Below, one piece after another: positions 54,821 to 63,566 of a stretch of 64,000 nt of DNA. Under the pieces are notes generated by a model. It was given only the letters and a program-made list of their open reading frames with translations, had not been told where the DNA came from and did not search any database. The first letter of the stretch is position 1. Each line of letters starts with the position of its first letter. This stretch comes from Burkholderia plantarii. Its GTDB lineage: Bacteria > Pseudomonadota > Gammaproteobacteria > Burkholderiales > Burkholderiaceae. The position numbers and the translations under genes were made by a program. The stretch spans positions 2,852,001 to 2,916,000 of the forward strand of contig NZ_CP007212.1 in NCBI RefSeq assembly GCF_001411805.1, in the 5' to 3' direction.

Positions 54821-55914
54821 CGCACGCCTCCCGCCGCGCGCGACGTGTCGGCAATGCGCGAATCGAGCGCGTTGCGCAGCGCGTCGCCCATGAAGGTCAG
54901 CAGCAGCAGCGTAAAGACCAGCACCGCGAACGTCGCGAGCGAGATCCACCACGCGTCGAGGTTCGCCTTGCCCTGCGCGAGCAGCTCGCCGAGGCTCGGT
55001 GTAGGCGGCGGCACGCCGAGCCCGAGGAAGTCGAGGCTGGTCAGCGCGAGGATCGAGCCGCTCATGCGGAACGGCAGGAACGTGATGACGGGCGTGAGGC
55101 TGTTGGGCAGCACGTGGCGCCAGATGATCTGCCAGTTGGAGAGACCCATCGCGCGCGCGGCGCGCACGTAGTCCTGGGTGCGGTTGCGCAGGAACTCGGC
55201 GCGCACGTAGTCGGCCAGGCCGAGCCAGCCGAACAGCGACAGCAGCACGATCAGCAGCACGAAGCTCGGCTCGAAGATCGACGCGAAGATGATCAGCAGG
55301 TACAGCTCGGGCATCGAGCTCCAGATCTCGATCAGGCGCTGCCCGACGATGTCGATGCGCCCGCCGTAGAAACCCTGCACCGCGCCGGCCGCGATGCCGA
55401 GCACGGTGCCGATCAGCGTCAGCACCAGCGCGAACTCCACCGACACGGCGAAGCCGTAGACCAGCCGCGCGAGCAGGTCGCGGCCTTGCGCGTCGGTGCC
55501 GAGCCAGTTGTCGCGCGACGGCGGCGCCGGGTTCGGCAGCGCCGAGAAATAGTTGAGCGTGGTGGCCGAATAGCGGTTCGGCGGATACAGCACGAAGTTG
55601 CCGGGCGCCTCGAGCTTGCCGCGCACGTAGGGATCGAGGTAGTCGGCCGGGGTCGGGAAGTCGCCGCCGAAAGTGGTCTCGGCGTAATCCTTCACGATCG
55701 GGAAATAGTAGTGCCCGTCGTAGCGCACCACCAGCGGCCGGTCGTTCGACCAGAGCGGCGCGGCCAGCGCGACGGCGAACGCCACCACGAACACCAGGAA
55801 GCTCCAGTAGCCGAGGCGCTGGCCGCGAAAACGCCGCCAGACGCGGCGCGCGGGCGACGGCGAGACGCGCGCGCGAGCGGCGTCGATCCGGGAGGAAACG
55901 GCGGCTCGGCTCAC
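54817..55914 (-). CDS. yejE: ABC importer permease (YejE type)
   Basis: This 365-residue inner-membrane permease has an N-terminal OppC-like extension with a membrane segment (LGYWSFLVFVVAFAVALAA) and a periplasmic part. The permease core has GFYGGRIDIVGQRLIEIWSSM and the EAA loop region YVRAARAMGLSNWQIIWRHVLPNS. The start is GTG at 55914, one base after the yejB stop (TGA C GTG). YejE pairs with YejB to form the pore. Confidence 0.93.
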   Translation of the reverse strand: MSRAAVSSRIDAARARVSPSPARRVWRRFRGQRLGYWSFLVFVVAFAVALAAPLWSNDRPLVVRYDGHYYFPIVKDYAETTFGGDFPTPADYLDPYVRGKLEAPGNFVLYPPNRYSATTLNYFSALPNPAPPSRDNWLGTDAQGRDLLARLVYGFAVSVEFALVLTLIGTVLGIAAGAVQGFYGGRIDIVGQRLIEIWSSMPELYLLIIFASIFEPSFVLLIVLLSLFGWLGLADYVRAEFLRNRTQDYVRAARAMGLSNWQIIWRHVLPNSLTPVITFLPFRMSGSILALTSLDFLGLGVPPPTPSLGELLAQGKANLDAWWISLATFAVLVFTLLLLTFMGDALRNALDSRIADTSRAAGGVR

Positions 55915-55915
55915 G

Positions 55916-56971
55916 TCAGCGCTCCAGTTGGTCGAATTGAATTCGCGGGTCGACCCAGACGTAGCAGAGGTCGGAGACCAGCTTCGTGACGAGGCCGATC
56001 AGCGTGAACAGGTAGAGCGTGCCGAGCACCACCGGGTAGTCGCGGCGCACCACCGATTCGTAGGACAGCAGGCCCAGCCCGTCGAGCGAGAACAGCGTCT
56101 CGATCAGCAGGCTGCCGGTGAAGAACGCGGCGACGAACGCGCCCGGGAAGCCGACCACGAGCGGCAGCAGCGCGTTGCGGAACACGTGCTTCCACAGCAC
56201 GCGACGCTCGCTGAGCCCCTTGGCGCGCGCGGTCAGCACGTACTGCTTGCGGATCTCGTCGAGGAACGCGTTCTTGGTCAGCATGGTGATCACGGCGAAG
56301 CTGCCCACCACCGAGGCCGTGATCGGCAGCACCAGATGCCAGAGGTAGTCGGTGAGCTTGCCGAGCAGGCTCAGCTGCGCGAAGTTGTCCGAGGTCAGGC
56401 CGCGCAGCGGGAACAGCTGCCAGAACGAGCCGCCGCCGAACAGCACCAGCAGCAGCACGCCGAGCACGAAGCCCGGGATCGCGTAGCCGACCAGCACCAC
56501 CAGGCTCGTCACGAGATCGAACGACGAGCCGTTGTAGACGGCCTTCGCGATGCCGAGCGGGATCGAGATCAGGTAGGTCAGCAGGAAGGTCCAGACGCCG
56601 ATGCTGATCGACACCGGCAGCTTCGAGACCACCAGCGACCAGACGCTCTGGTGGTGGAAATAGCTCTGGCCCAGGTCGAAGCGCGCGAAGCGTTCGAGCA
56701 TCAGCCCGTAGCGCGCGAGCGGCGGCTTGTCGAAGCCGTACAGCGTCTTGAGCTGCGCGAGCTGCTGGGCGTCCACGCCCGAGTAGTTGCGCAGCCCGAA
56801 CGGCGCGCGGCCCTGCTCGGCGCCCTTGCGCAGTTCCTGCACCGCCTGTTCCACCGGGCCGCCCGGCACGAACTGGATCACCGCGAACGTGATCGTCAGC
56901 ACGCCGAGCAGGGTCGGGATCATCAGCAGCAGGCGTTTGAGGATGTAGCTCCACATAGGCGAGGTCGGCAT
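55916..56971 (-). CDS. yejB: ABC importer permease (YejB type)
   Basis: This permease of about 351 residues has the OppB start (MWSYILKRLLLMIPTLLGVLTITFAVIQFVPGG) and six hydrophobic segments. Its EAA loop contains YVLTARAKGLSERRVLWKHVFRNA. I chose the ATG at 56971; 56956 (MWSYIL) is a close alternative. The longer frame to 57103 runs into yejA. A GC-rich inverted repeat sits in the 70-bp spacer behind yejA. Confidence 0.9.
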   Translation of the reverse strand: MPTSPMWSYILKRLLLMIPTLLGVLTITFAVIQFVPGGPVEQAVQELRKGAEQGRAPFGLRNYSGVDAQQLAQLKTLYGFDKPPLARYGLMLERFARFDLGQSYFHHQSVWSLVVSKLPVSISIGVWTFLLTYLISIPLGIAKAVYNGSSFDLVTSLVVLVGYAIPGFVLGVLLLVLFGGGSFWQLFPLRGLTSDNFAQLSLLGKLTDYLWHLVLPITASVVGSFAVITMLTKNAFLDEIRKQYVLTARAKGLSERRVLWKHVFRNALLPLVVGFPGAFVAAFFTGSLLIETLFSLDGLGLLSYESVVRRDYPVVLGTLYLFTLIGLVTKLVSDLCYVWVDPRIQFDQLER

Positions 56972-57041
56972 GCGGCGCGCGCGGCGCGGTTGGAGAAACG
57001 GCGGCCGGCCCGGCCGCCGCGTGCGGAATGCGGCGATGCGC

Positions 57042-58958
57042 TCAAGGTGCCGGGCGCGCCGCCGCGTCGGGTTTCGCCCACCACATCGACGCCACCCAGT
57101 CATCGGCCGAATAGTACAGCGGCAGCGTGGCCGGGTAGGCGAGCGTGTGCTTGTAGGCGACGCGGTGCATCGCGCTGTACCACTGCGGCACCACGTAATA
57201 GCCGTGCATCAGCACGCGGTCGAGCGCATGGGTGGCGTCGAGCAGTTGCTCGCGCGTCTGCGCCTGCACCAGCGTCTTCAGGATCGCGTCGACGGCCGGC
57301 GACTTCAGCCCGATCAGGTTGCTCGAACCGGGCTGGTCCGCGTAGCGGCTCGCGAAGCGCGTGGCCTGCTCGGCGCCGGGCACCTGCACGCCCGGGTAGC
57401 GCACCGTCGTCATGTCGTAGTCGAACGCGTCGAGGCGCTTTTGCAGCAGCGCGAAATCGGCGGTGCGAAAGCGAGCCTCGATGCCGAGCTTGGCGAGATT
57501 GCGCTGATAGGCGGTGACCACCGGCTCCATCCCGCCGCCCGAATCGTCGAGGATCTCGAAGCGGAACGGCTCGCCCTTCGCGTTGCGCAGCGCGCCGTCG
57601 CGGTAGGTCCAGCCGGCCTCGGCCAGCAGCGCGCGCGCCTTGAGCAGGTTGGCGCGCAGCGAGCCAGGCGGGTTCGTATCGGGCTGCTCGGGCATCGGGC
57701 CGAACACGGCCGGGTCGAGCTGCCCGCGCAGCGGCCCGAGGATCGCGAGTTCGCCCTCGTCCGGCGTGCCGCGCGCCTGCAGCTCGGTGTCGGCGAAGTA
57801 GCTGTTCAGGCGCGTGTAGCCGCCGTAGAACAGCTGCCGGTTCAGCCATTCGAAATCGAACGCGAGATCGAGCGCCTCGCGCACGCGCACGTCCTGGAAC
57901 AGCGGCCGGCGCAGGTTCATCAGGAAGCCCTGCATGCCCGCGCCGTTGTGCTGGCGGAACTCGTGCTTGATCAGTTCGCCGTCGTCGAAGCGCTTGCCCA
58001 CGTCGCGGCGCACCCAGTTGCGCGCGATGTATTCGACCAGCACGTCGTACTCGCCGGCCTTGAAGGCCTCGAGCCGCGCGACGCTGTCGCCGTAGAGCTT
58101 GTAGACGATGCGATCGAAGTTGTTGGTGCCGACCCGTACCGGCAGCGCGGCGCCCCAGTAGTGCGGGTCGCGCCGGTAGGTGATGGTGCGTCCGCTGTCG
58201 TAGTGGTCGATCAGGTAGGGGCCGCTGCCGATCGGCGGCTGGAACGCGAGCTGGTCGAACGGCACGCGCGTGCCGTCCGGCTTCACCCCCCACTTGCGCG
58301 AGAACACCGGCACCGCGCCCGCGATCAGCGGCAGCTCGCGGTCGGTGCGCGTGAACTCGAAGCGCACCGTGGCCGGATCGACCGCCACCACGCGCGCGAT
58401 CTCGGAGAAATAGGCGGCGTACTGCGGCGCCGCCCGCGGGCTCTTCAGCGTGTCGAACGAATACTTGACGTCGGCCGCCGTGACCGGGTCGCCGTTCGAG
58501 AAGCGCGCGCGCGGGTTCAGGTGGAACGTGACCGAGAGATGATCGGGGGCGATCGCGATGTCGTCGGCGAGCAGGCCGTAGGCGCTGGCCGGCTCGTCGG
58601 CGCTGCCGGTGGTCAGGCTTTCGAAGATCGCGTCGAGGCCGGGCGCCGGGTTGCCACGCAGCGTGAACGGATTGAACTTGTCGAAGGTCGTGAGCCGGTT
58701 CGGGTTCGCGAGCACCAGCGTGCCCCCCTTCGGCGCATCGGGGTTCACGTAGTCGAAGTGCCGGAAGCCGGGCGGGTATTTCGGCTCGCCGTATTGCGCG
58801 ATCGCGTAGACCGCGTGGGCGGGAAGCGCTGCGGCGGCGCCCCACAGCAGCGCCAGCAGCATGAGCGGCAAGCGCCATGCGGCGGAGCGCCGGCCATCCG
58901 GCGCACGGACATCGGAAACACGACGAGGCGCGGCGGCCCGGAACGGCGGAATCGGCAT
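57042..58958 (-). CDS. yejA: ABC importer substrate-binding protein (YejA type)
   Basis: This 638-residue periplasmic protein of solute-binding family 5 likely binds peptides and possibly microcin C-type peptide-nucleotides. An N-terminal signal (LPLMLLALLWGAAAALPAHA, about 31-50) is preceded by an unusually long basic tail. The mature start YGEPKYPPGFRHFDYVNPDAPKGGTLVLANP and the stretch PIGSGPYLIDHYDSGRTITY match the family. It heads the yejABEF order with its partner permeases downstream. A TAGAAT -10-like motif at 58998-59003 may be its promoter. A shorter start is possible. Confidence 0.9.
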   Translation of the reverse strand: MPIPPFRAAAPRRVSDVRAPDGRRSAAWRLPLMLLALLWGAAAALPAHAVYAIAQYGEPKYPPGFRHFDYVNPDAPKGGTLVLANPNRLTTFDKFNPFTLRGNPAPGLDAIFESLTTGSADEPASAYGLLADDIAIAPDHLSVTFHLNPRARFSNGDPVTAADVKYSFDTLKSPRAAPQYAAYFSEIARVVAVDPATVRFEFTRTDRELPLIAGAVPVFSRKWGVKPDGTRVPFDQLAFQPPIGSGPYLIDHYDSGRTITYRRDPHYWGAALPVRVGTNNFDRIVYKLYGDSVARLEAFKAGEYDVLVEYIARNWVRRDVGKRFDDGELIKHEFRQHNGAGMQGFLMNLRRPLFQDVRVREALDLAFDFEWLNRQLFYGGYTRLNSYFADTELQARGTPDEGELAILGPLRGQLDPAVFGPMPEQPDTNPPGSLRANLLKARALLAEAGWTYRDGALRNAKGEPFRFEILDDSGGGMEPVVTAYQRNLAKLGIEARFRTADFALLQKRLDAFDYDMTTVRYPGVQVPGAEQATRFASRYADQPGSSNLIGLKSPAVDAILKTLVQAQTREQLLDATHALDRVLMHGYYVVPQWYSAMHRVAYKHTLAYPATLPLYYSADDWVASMWWAKPDAAARPAP

Positions 58959-59142
58959 GAAGGCGGAATCGCTCGATGGTCAATGACGATGCCGGGCATT
59001 CTACCGAGTCCGCCGTGCCAGCGGGCGATGGCGGCGACGCCACGCGCCGCCGGGCGCAAACGACCGCGCGATGGCGGCCGCCGTCGCGACGCGCGCCGCA
59101 CCGACGGCTTCGCACCCGTCGGCCTGCACGATCGCGACGTGC

Positions 59143-59172
59143 AAAAGAAAACCGCCCGAACCCGGGCGGTTT
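59143..59172 (-). terminator. Intrinsic terminator of the small secreted-protein gene
   Basis: On the minus strand a perfect stem ACCGCCCG / CGGGCGGT with a short GGTT loop is followed by TTTTCTTTT. It lies 100 bp after the stop of the 59273-59617 gene. Confidence 0.85.
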
Positions 59173-59272
59173 CCTGATGAAGCGTGAAGCGCGGCAGACA
59201 TCCGCCCGCGCGGCCCCGGCATTGGTGGATCAGTTGCCGGCCCGCGTCGCGACCGCGGACGGCATGCCGGCT

Positions 59273-59617
59273 TCAGTGACGCCAGCCGCCGTGATCGCCG
59301 TGCCAGCCCGGGCCGCCATGCCAACCCGGGCCGCCGCCATGCCAGCCGCCGTGGCGGCGATACCATTCATCGCGGCCCCAGTAGCGGCGGCCGTCCCAGT
59401 AACGATCGCCATGCCAGCCGATCACGATGGCGGGCGGCGGCGCATAGACCGGTACCGGTTGATAGACGACGGGCGGCGGCGGCGCATAGACCGGTGCCGG
59501 CGCAACGTAGGCCGGCGCGCCAAGATTGATGCCGACATGGACGCCCGCCATTGCGGCGCCGGACACGAACAACGCAGCCAGACCAGTCACGAGCGAGGCA
59601 ATACGCAAGCTTTTCAT
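59273..59617 (-). CDS. Small secreted Pro/Trp/His/Gly-rich protein
   Basis: This 114-residue protein has a signal peptide (SLVTGLAALFVSGAAMAG, cleavage near 25). The mature part is low in complexity: PxPV-like repeats (APAPVYAPPPPVVYQPVPVYAPPP) are followed by a W/Y/R/G/H tail with repeats of GWHGGPG. It resembles small periplasmic or surface YXWGXW/PXPV-repeat proteins, whose function is not established. A His-rich tail could bind metal. AGGGGA stands before the ATG. It is followed by a good terminator, so it looks like a real single-gene unit. Confidence 0.8.
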   Translation of the reverse strand: MKSLRIASLVTGLAALFVSGAAMAGVHVGINLGAPAYVAPAPVYAPPPPVVYQPVPVYAPPPAIVIGWHGDRYWDGRRYWGRDEWYRRHGGWHGGGPGWHGGPGWHGDHGGWRH

Positions 59618-60106
59618 GAAGTCCCCTTACGGTGGTTTGATTGGGTGATTCGACTATAACGACTCGCACCCCCCACGCATATTTCCACTTTGTAAGAACT
59701 GATGCGTGGCGTCGCGCGGCATCCGTCCGGCTAACGTCTTGTTACATTTGACGAGCGCGAGGGAGGCGGATCCCGACGCATGCGGGGGCGTATGCCTGGA
59801 TCGTTTGCCGACCGTTTGCCTTGCGGCGCGCGTATTGTAGCGGCGGTGTCGTGAAGCTGCGCTCGCAAACGTATCAATACGGGGAATTGAGTCGCGTGCG
59901 GACGATGAAGCGGCGCGTCGGGCGCGGGCGGGCCGATCGTTCGAAGCGGCGCGACCGGCGGGACGGCCGGCATCGGGATCCGCCCGCGACACGGCGCGTC
60001 GCGACCGCGACGGCCGCCGACGAACCGCCCTGGGCGCGCTTGCCCGCCACTCGACGGCTCGCTCGACGGGTCGCGACGCCAGCCCGGAGCCAGCCCGGAT
60101 GTCGGC
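59618..60106. other. 489-bp gap upstream of the small secreted-protein gene
   Basis: I see no convincing gene here. The 59640-59780 part is less GC-rich and likely holds the promoter of the small gene (TATAGT near 59655 on the minus strand). Confidence 0.6.
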
Positions 60107-61036
60107 TCAGGCGCCGGCCACGAGCGCGTCGATCTCGGCGCGCGACGGCGCCGTGGCCGGCCCGAAGCGCGTGACCGCGAGCGCCGCGGCCGCGTTCGCG
60201 CGGCGCGCGGCGGCGGCCGGCGCGGTGCCTTCGGCGAGCGCGGCGAGCAGCACGCCGGTATGCGCGTCGCCGGCGCCATTGCTGTCGATGGCCGTCACCG
60301 CGAAGCCGTTCACGCGCATGACCTGCCCCTCGCACGCCAGCAGGCAGCCACGCTCGCCGTCGCGCACCAGCGTCAGCGCATCGGCCGGCAGCCGTGCCGC
60401 GATCGCGGCGAGCGCCGCCTCGGCCGTCCCGCACTGCGCGTCGCGCAGCGCTTCCTCGCGGTTGCCGGTCCAGATCCGCGTGCATCGCATCACGCGCGCG
60501 AGCAGCGCCGGCTCGATCGTGGCGGCGAGCGGCCCCGGATCGAAGGCCACGCGCGTGCCGCCCGGCAGCGCTTCCAGCCAGTCCGCCAGCACCGCCGCCT
60601 TGTCGGAAACGCAAAGGCTGTAGCCGCTCACGTAGACGATATCGTGCGGCGTCGCGGCGAGCGCGTCGAGCACGCCGCGCTCCAGCCGCGCCTCGGCACC
60701 CAGATGCGTGACGAAGGTGCGCTCGGCGGTGGCGTCGACGAGCGCCACGCAGATGCCGGTGTCGTGTCCGGCAACGCATGGCGCGGCCAGCGTCACGCCC
60801 TCGGCCGTCAGCGTGGCGCGCACCATCTCGCCAAACCGGCCGCTGCCGTGGCCGCCCGCGTAGACCACCGTCATGCCGCTGCGCCGCGCGGCGGCCATCA
60901 CGTTGAAGCCGCCGCCCACCTCGAAACGCGCGTCGTCGGCCAGCACGTCGCCGCCCGGCGGCGGCAGCGCGCCGACGCGCATGATCAGGTCCACCAGCAC
61001 CTGCCCGGTATGGATCAGACGGGGCGGCGCGCTCAT
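60107..61036 (-). CDS. PfkB-family carbohydrate kinase
   Basis: This 309-residue sugar kinase has the ribokinase start (LIHTGQVLVDLIMRVGALPPPGGDV), the GGGFNVMAAARRSGM substrate region and the C-terminal DSNGAGDAHTGV, with the anion-hole GAGD and the catalytic Asp. Its ATG overlaps the permease stop (ATGA). In this unit (regulator, hydrolase, permease, kinase) it probably phosphorylates the sugar freed from a nucleoside, for example ribose or a related pentose. Pseudouridine kinase is another PfkB option, but a PsuG partner is not present. Confidence 0.88.
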   Translation of the reverse strand: MSAPPRLIHTGQVLVDLIMRVGALPPPGGDVLADDARFEVGGGFNVMAAARRSGMTVVYAGGHGSGRFGEMVRATLTAEGVTLAAPCVAGHDTGICVALVDATAERTFVTHLGAEARLERGVLDALAATPHDIVYVSGYSLCVSDKAAVLADWLEALPGGTRVAFDPGPLAATIEPALLARVMRCTRIWTGNREEALRDAQCGTAEAALAAIAARLPADALTLVRDGERGCLLACEGQVMRVNGFAVTAIDSNGAGDAHTGVLLAALAEGTAPAAAARRANAAAALAVTRFGPATAPSRAEIDALVAGA

Positions 61037-62481
61037 GCCCTGCCCTCGCGCAGGCCGCGCGCGCGCCGCGCGCCGCCGAGCAGCGCATATAGGCCGCCGC
61101 CGACCACGAACGTGACGATCCAGCCAAGCCCGTTGCGGCCGAGCCAGGTGTCGGCGAACGGCCCGTGGAAGCCGTGCGCGCCGATCGACAGGAAGCACAA
61201 GCCGAGCACGATCGCGATCGCCCAGGCACCGAACGCGCGCCATTCCACGCCGCCGCGATACCAGTAGGCGCTGCGCGGGCTCACGTCGAGCAGCGCGGCG
61301 GCGTCGTAGGTCTCGCGCCCGGACAGGTCGACGATGAAGATCCCGACCCAGGCCGTGATCGGCACCGCGAGCAGCGAGATGAAGCCGATGAACGGGCCGT
61401 AGAAGCTGCCCTCGATCAGCATGAAGTAGACCGAGCCGGTGCTGATCGCGACGATGTCCACCACCACCGCCTGCACGCGCCGCACCTTGAGGCCGAGCGT
61501 CAGCGTGGTGAGCCCGGCCGAGTAGACCGACAGATAATTCGACAGCAGCAGGCCGCCGAACGCGGCGATCAGGTACGGGATCGCCATCCAGTGCGGCAGC
61601 AGATCGCGAATCGCGGCGATCGGATCGGTGGCCGAGGCGAGCCGGTCGTTGCCCACCGACAGCAGCGCGCCGAGCGTGACGAGCAGCACCAGCGGGATGC
61701 CGGCGCCGAACGCGGCCGAGGCCACCAGCGCGCCGCCCCTCACGTCGCGCGCCTGGTAGCGCGACATGTCCGCGCCGGCGTTGGCCCAGCCGATGCCGGT
61801 GCCGGCCGCGATCGTGCCGATCCCGATGATCACCGCGCCGGCCGGCGCCGGTGCCGCGGCGAACACGGCCTGCCAGTCGATCGATTCGGCGAGGAACGCG
61901 GCCACCACCAGGTTCAGCGCGCCGAAGATCCAGGTCGACCACTTCTGGATCACCAGCAGCGTGGCGTGGCCGAGCCCCGAGACCACCAGCGTGGCCGCCA
62001 CGAAGATCGCGATGGACGCGAGCGTGAGCAGCGGCGCGGCCTTCGCGTCGGCCGGGCTGCCGAACACGATCGAGCCGAGCGAGAGCAGCACGTAGGCGCC
62101 GGTGGTGGTGTTGACGGTCTCCCAACCGAGCCGCGAGAGCAGCGAGACGATGGTCGGGCCGATGTTGCCGCGCATGCCGAACACGGCGCGCGAGAGCGTC
62201 AGGCTCGGCGCATGGCCGCGCCGCCCCGCGATCGAGATCACGCCGACCAGCGCGAACGAGCCCGCCGCGCCGAGCACCGCCACCAGCGCCGCCTGCCAGA
62301 TCGCGAGATGCTGGAACGCCACCAGCGTCGCGCCGAGCGGCAGCCCCAGGATGCTGATGTTCGCGGCGAACCAGACCCAGAACAGTTGCAGCGGATGGCC
62401 GCGGCATTCGTCGTCGGGCACGGGTTCGATGCCGCGCGCCTCGATCTTGCCGGCGTGGGCGGGTGGGCGGGTCGATGCCAT
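61033..62481 (-). CDS. NCS1-family nucleobase/nucleoside permease
   Basis: This 482-residue inner-membrane permease has about twelve segments and belongs to the cytosine/purine/uracil/allantoin (NCS1) family. WFAANISILGLPLGATL near residue 38, GLGHATLLVIQKWSTWIFGALN, and NAGADMSRYQARDVRGGAL support it. It lies between the hydrolase and kinase genes, 33 bp from the hydrolase. The ligand is likely a nucleoside or base; the context argues for a nucleoside. Confidence 0.88.
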   Translation of the reverse strand: MASTRPPAHAGKIEARGIEPVPDDECRGHPLQLFWVWFAANISILGLPLGATLVAFQHLAIWQAALVAVLGAAGSFALVGVISIAGRRGHAPSLTLSRAVFGMRGNIGPTIVSLLSRLGWETVNTTTGAYVLLSLGSIVFGSPADAKAAPLLTLASIAIFVAATLVVSGLGHATLLVIQKWSTWIFGALNLVVAAFLAESIDWQAVFAAAPAPAGAVIIGIGTIAAGTGIGWANAGADMSRYQARDVRGGALVASAAFGAGIPLVLLVTLGALLSVGNDRLASATDPIAAIRDLLPHWMAIPYLIAAFGGLLLSNYLSVYSAGLTTLTLGLKVRRVQAVVVDIVAISTGSVYFMLIEGSFYGPFIGFISLLAVPITAWVGIFIVDLSGRETYDAAALLDVSPRSAYWYRGGVEWRAFGAWAIAIVLGLCFLSIGAHGFHGPFADTWLGRNGLGWIVTFVVGGGLYALLGGARRARGLREGRA

Positions 62482-62513
62482 CTACAGTCTCCTGGGGCGG
62501 GTTGGGCGGTCGC

Positions 62514-63566
62514 CTAGCCGCGCGCGGTGCGCAACGCGAGCAACTGCCGGGTCAGGGCATCGAGATCGAGCGCGCTGACGCGGCGCACGGTCTCGACGGG
62601 TTCGCGCGGCAGCGCGTGGTAGCCGGCGCAGGCGCCGAGCATCGCGCCGAGCATCGCGGCAATGGTGTCGGTGTCGCCGCCGAGGCTCGCGGCGGTGGCG
62701 AGCGAGTCGGCGACGTCGGTGGCGCGGCGCGCGGCGTCGTGCGCGAGCGCGAAGGCCGCCACCACCGACTCCTGCGAGGCGACCGAGGTGCCGACCACGT
62801 CGACGAGCCGGTCCGCGAGCGCCTCGCCCGTGTGTCGCGCGGCCAGTTCGGCGGCCCAGCGGATCCGCGCGCCGATCCGCGCGCCGGCCACCCAGTAGCC
62901 GCGCCGCTCGCCGAGTTCGGCGAACACGGCGCCGGCCTCGAGCGCCTCGGCGAGCGGCGCGCCGTCGATGCCGGCCGACACCGCGGCCGCCACCGCCGCC
63001 GCGCTGGCGATGCCGAGCGTGGTGTTGTGCGTGACGAGGCACGAGCCGACCACCGCGTCGACGAACGCCTCGGGCGCGTCGAGCGGCGTGGCGATGCCCA
63101 CCGGCGTCACGCGCATCGCCGCGCCGTTGGTGGTGCCGAAGCGGCCCGCGCGCGTCACGTCCTCGCCGTCGACGATCGCTTGGGTGGCGCGCCGCGTGGA
63201 CGGCCCGAGCAGGTCGAGCGAGCCGCGCGCCTTCATGTCCGCTTCCCAGGCGATCAGCCGGCGCGCGAATTCGAGCGGCGCGATCGTGCCGTGGCCGTCC
63301 ACCAGCAACTGCGCGACCAGCACGGCCTGCTCGGTGTCGTCGGTGATCGAGCCGGCGCGCAGGTTCGGCGCGATCGGCTGGTCCGGGCCGGCATCGACCA
63401 GCCGCGTGATGCGGCCGAACCGCGCGCGGATCGCCTCGCGGCTCAGCGACTGGGTGGGCATGCCGAACGCGTCGCCGAGCGCGAGGCCGTAGAACGCGCC
63501 GCGCGCGCGGTCGAAGCGGGCGGCGTCGGCGGTCGTGGAAGGAGAATCGGTGCGGGGGTTCGACAT
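62514..63566 (-). CDS. ADP-ribosylglycohydrolase-fold enzyme
   Basis: This 350-residue protein of the ARH family has the dinuclear Mg site motifs: GALGDAFGM-like at the N-terminus (FYGLALGDAFGMPTQS), SITDDTEQAVLVAQLLVDG near 79, and LGGDTDTIAAMLGAMLGAC near 310. The ATG at 63566 touches the regulator stop (TGATG). ARH-fold enzymes cleave N-glycosidic bonds; here the neighbours (NCS1 permease, PfkB kinase) suggest action on a nucleoside rather than on ADP-ribosylated protein. That is an inference. Confidence 0.88.
   Translation of the reverse strand: MSNPRTDSPSTTADAARFDRARGAFYGLALGDAFGMPTQSLSREAIRARFGRITRLVDAGPDQPIAPNLRAGSITDDTEQAVLVAQLLVDGHGTIAPLEFARRLIAWEADMKARGSLDLLGPSTRRATQAIVDGEDVTRAGRFGTTNGAAMRVTPVGIATPLDAPEAFVDAVVGSCLVTHNTTLGIASAAAVAAAVSAGIDGAPLAEALEAGAVFAELGERRGYWVAGARIGARIRWAAELAARHTGEALADRLVDVVGTSVASQESVVAAFALAHDAARRATDVADSLATAASLGGDTDTIAAMLGAMLGACAGYHALPREPVETVRRVSALDLDALTRQLLALRTARG

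Noticed and set aside
60107..62407. A 766-residue fusion of permease and kinase
   Set aside because: The first part is an out-of-frame reading of the NCS1 permease; the kinase has its own ATG overlapping the permease stop.
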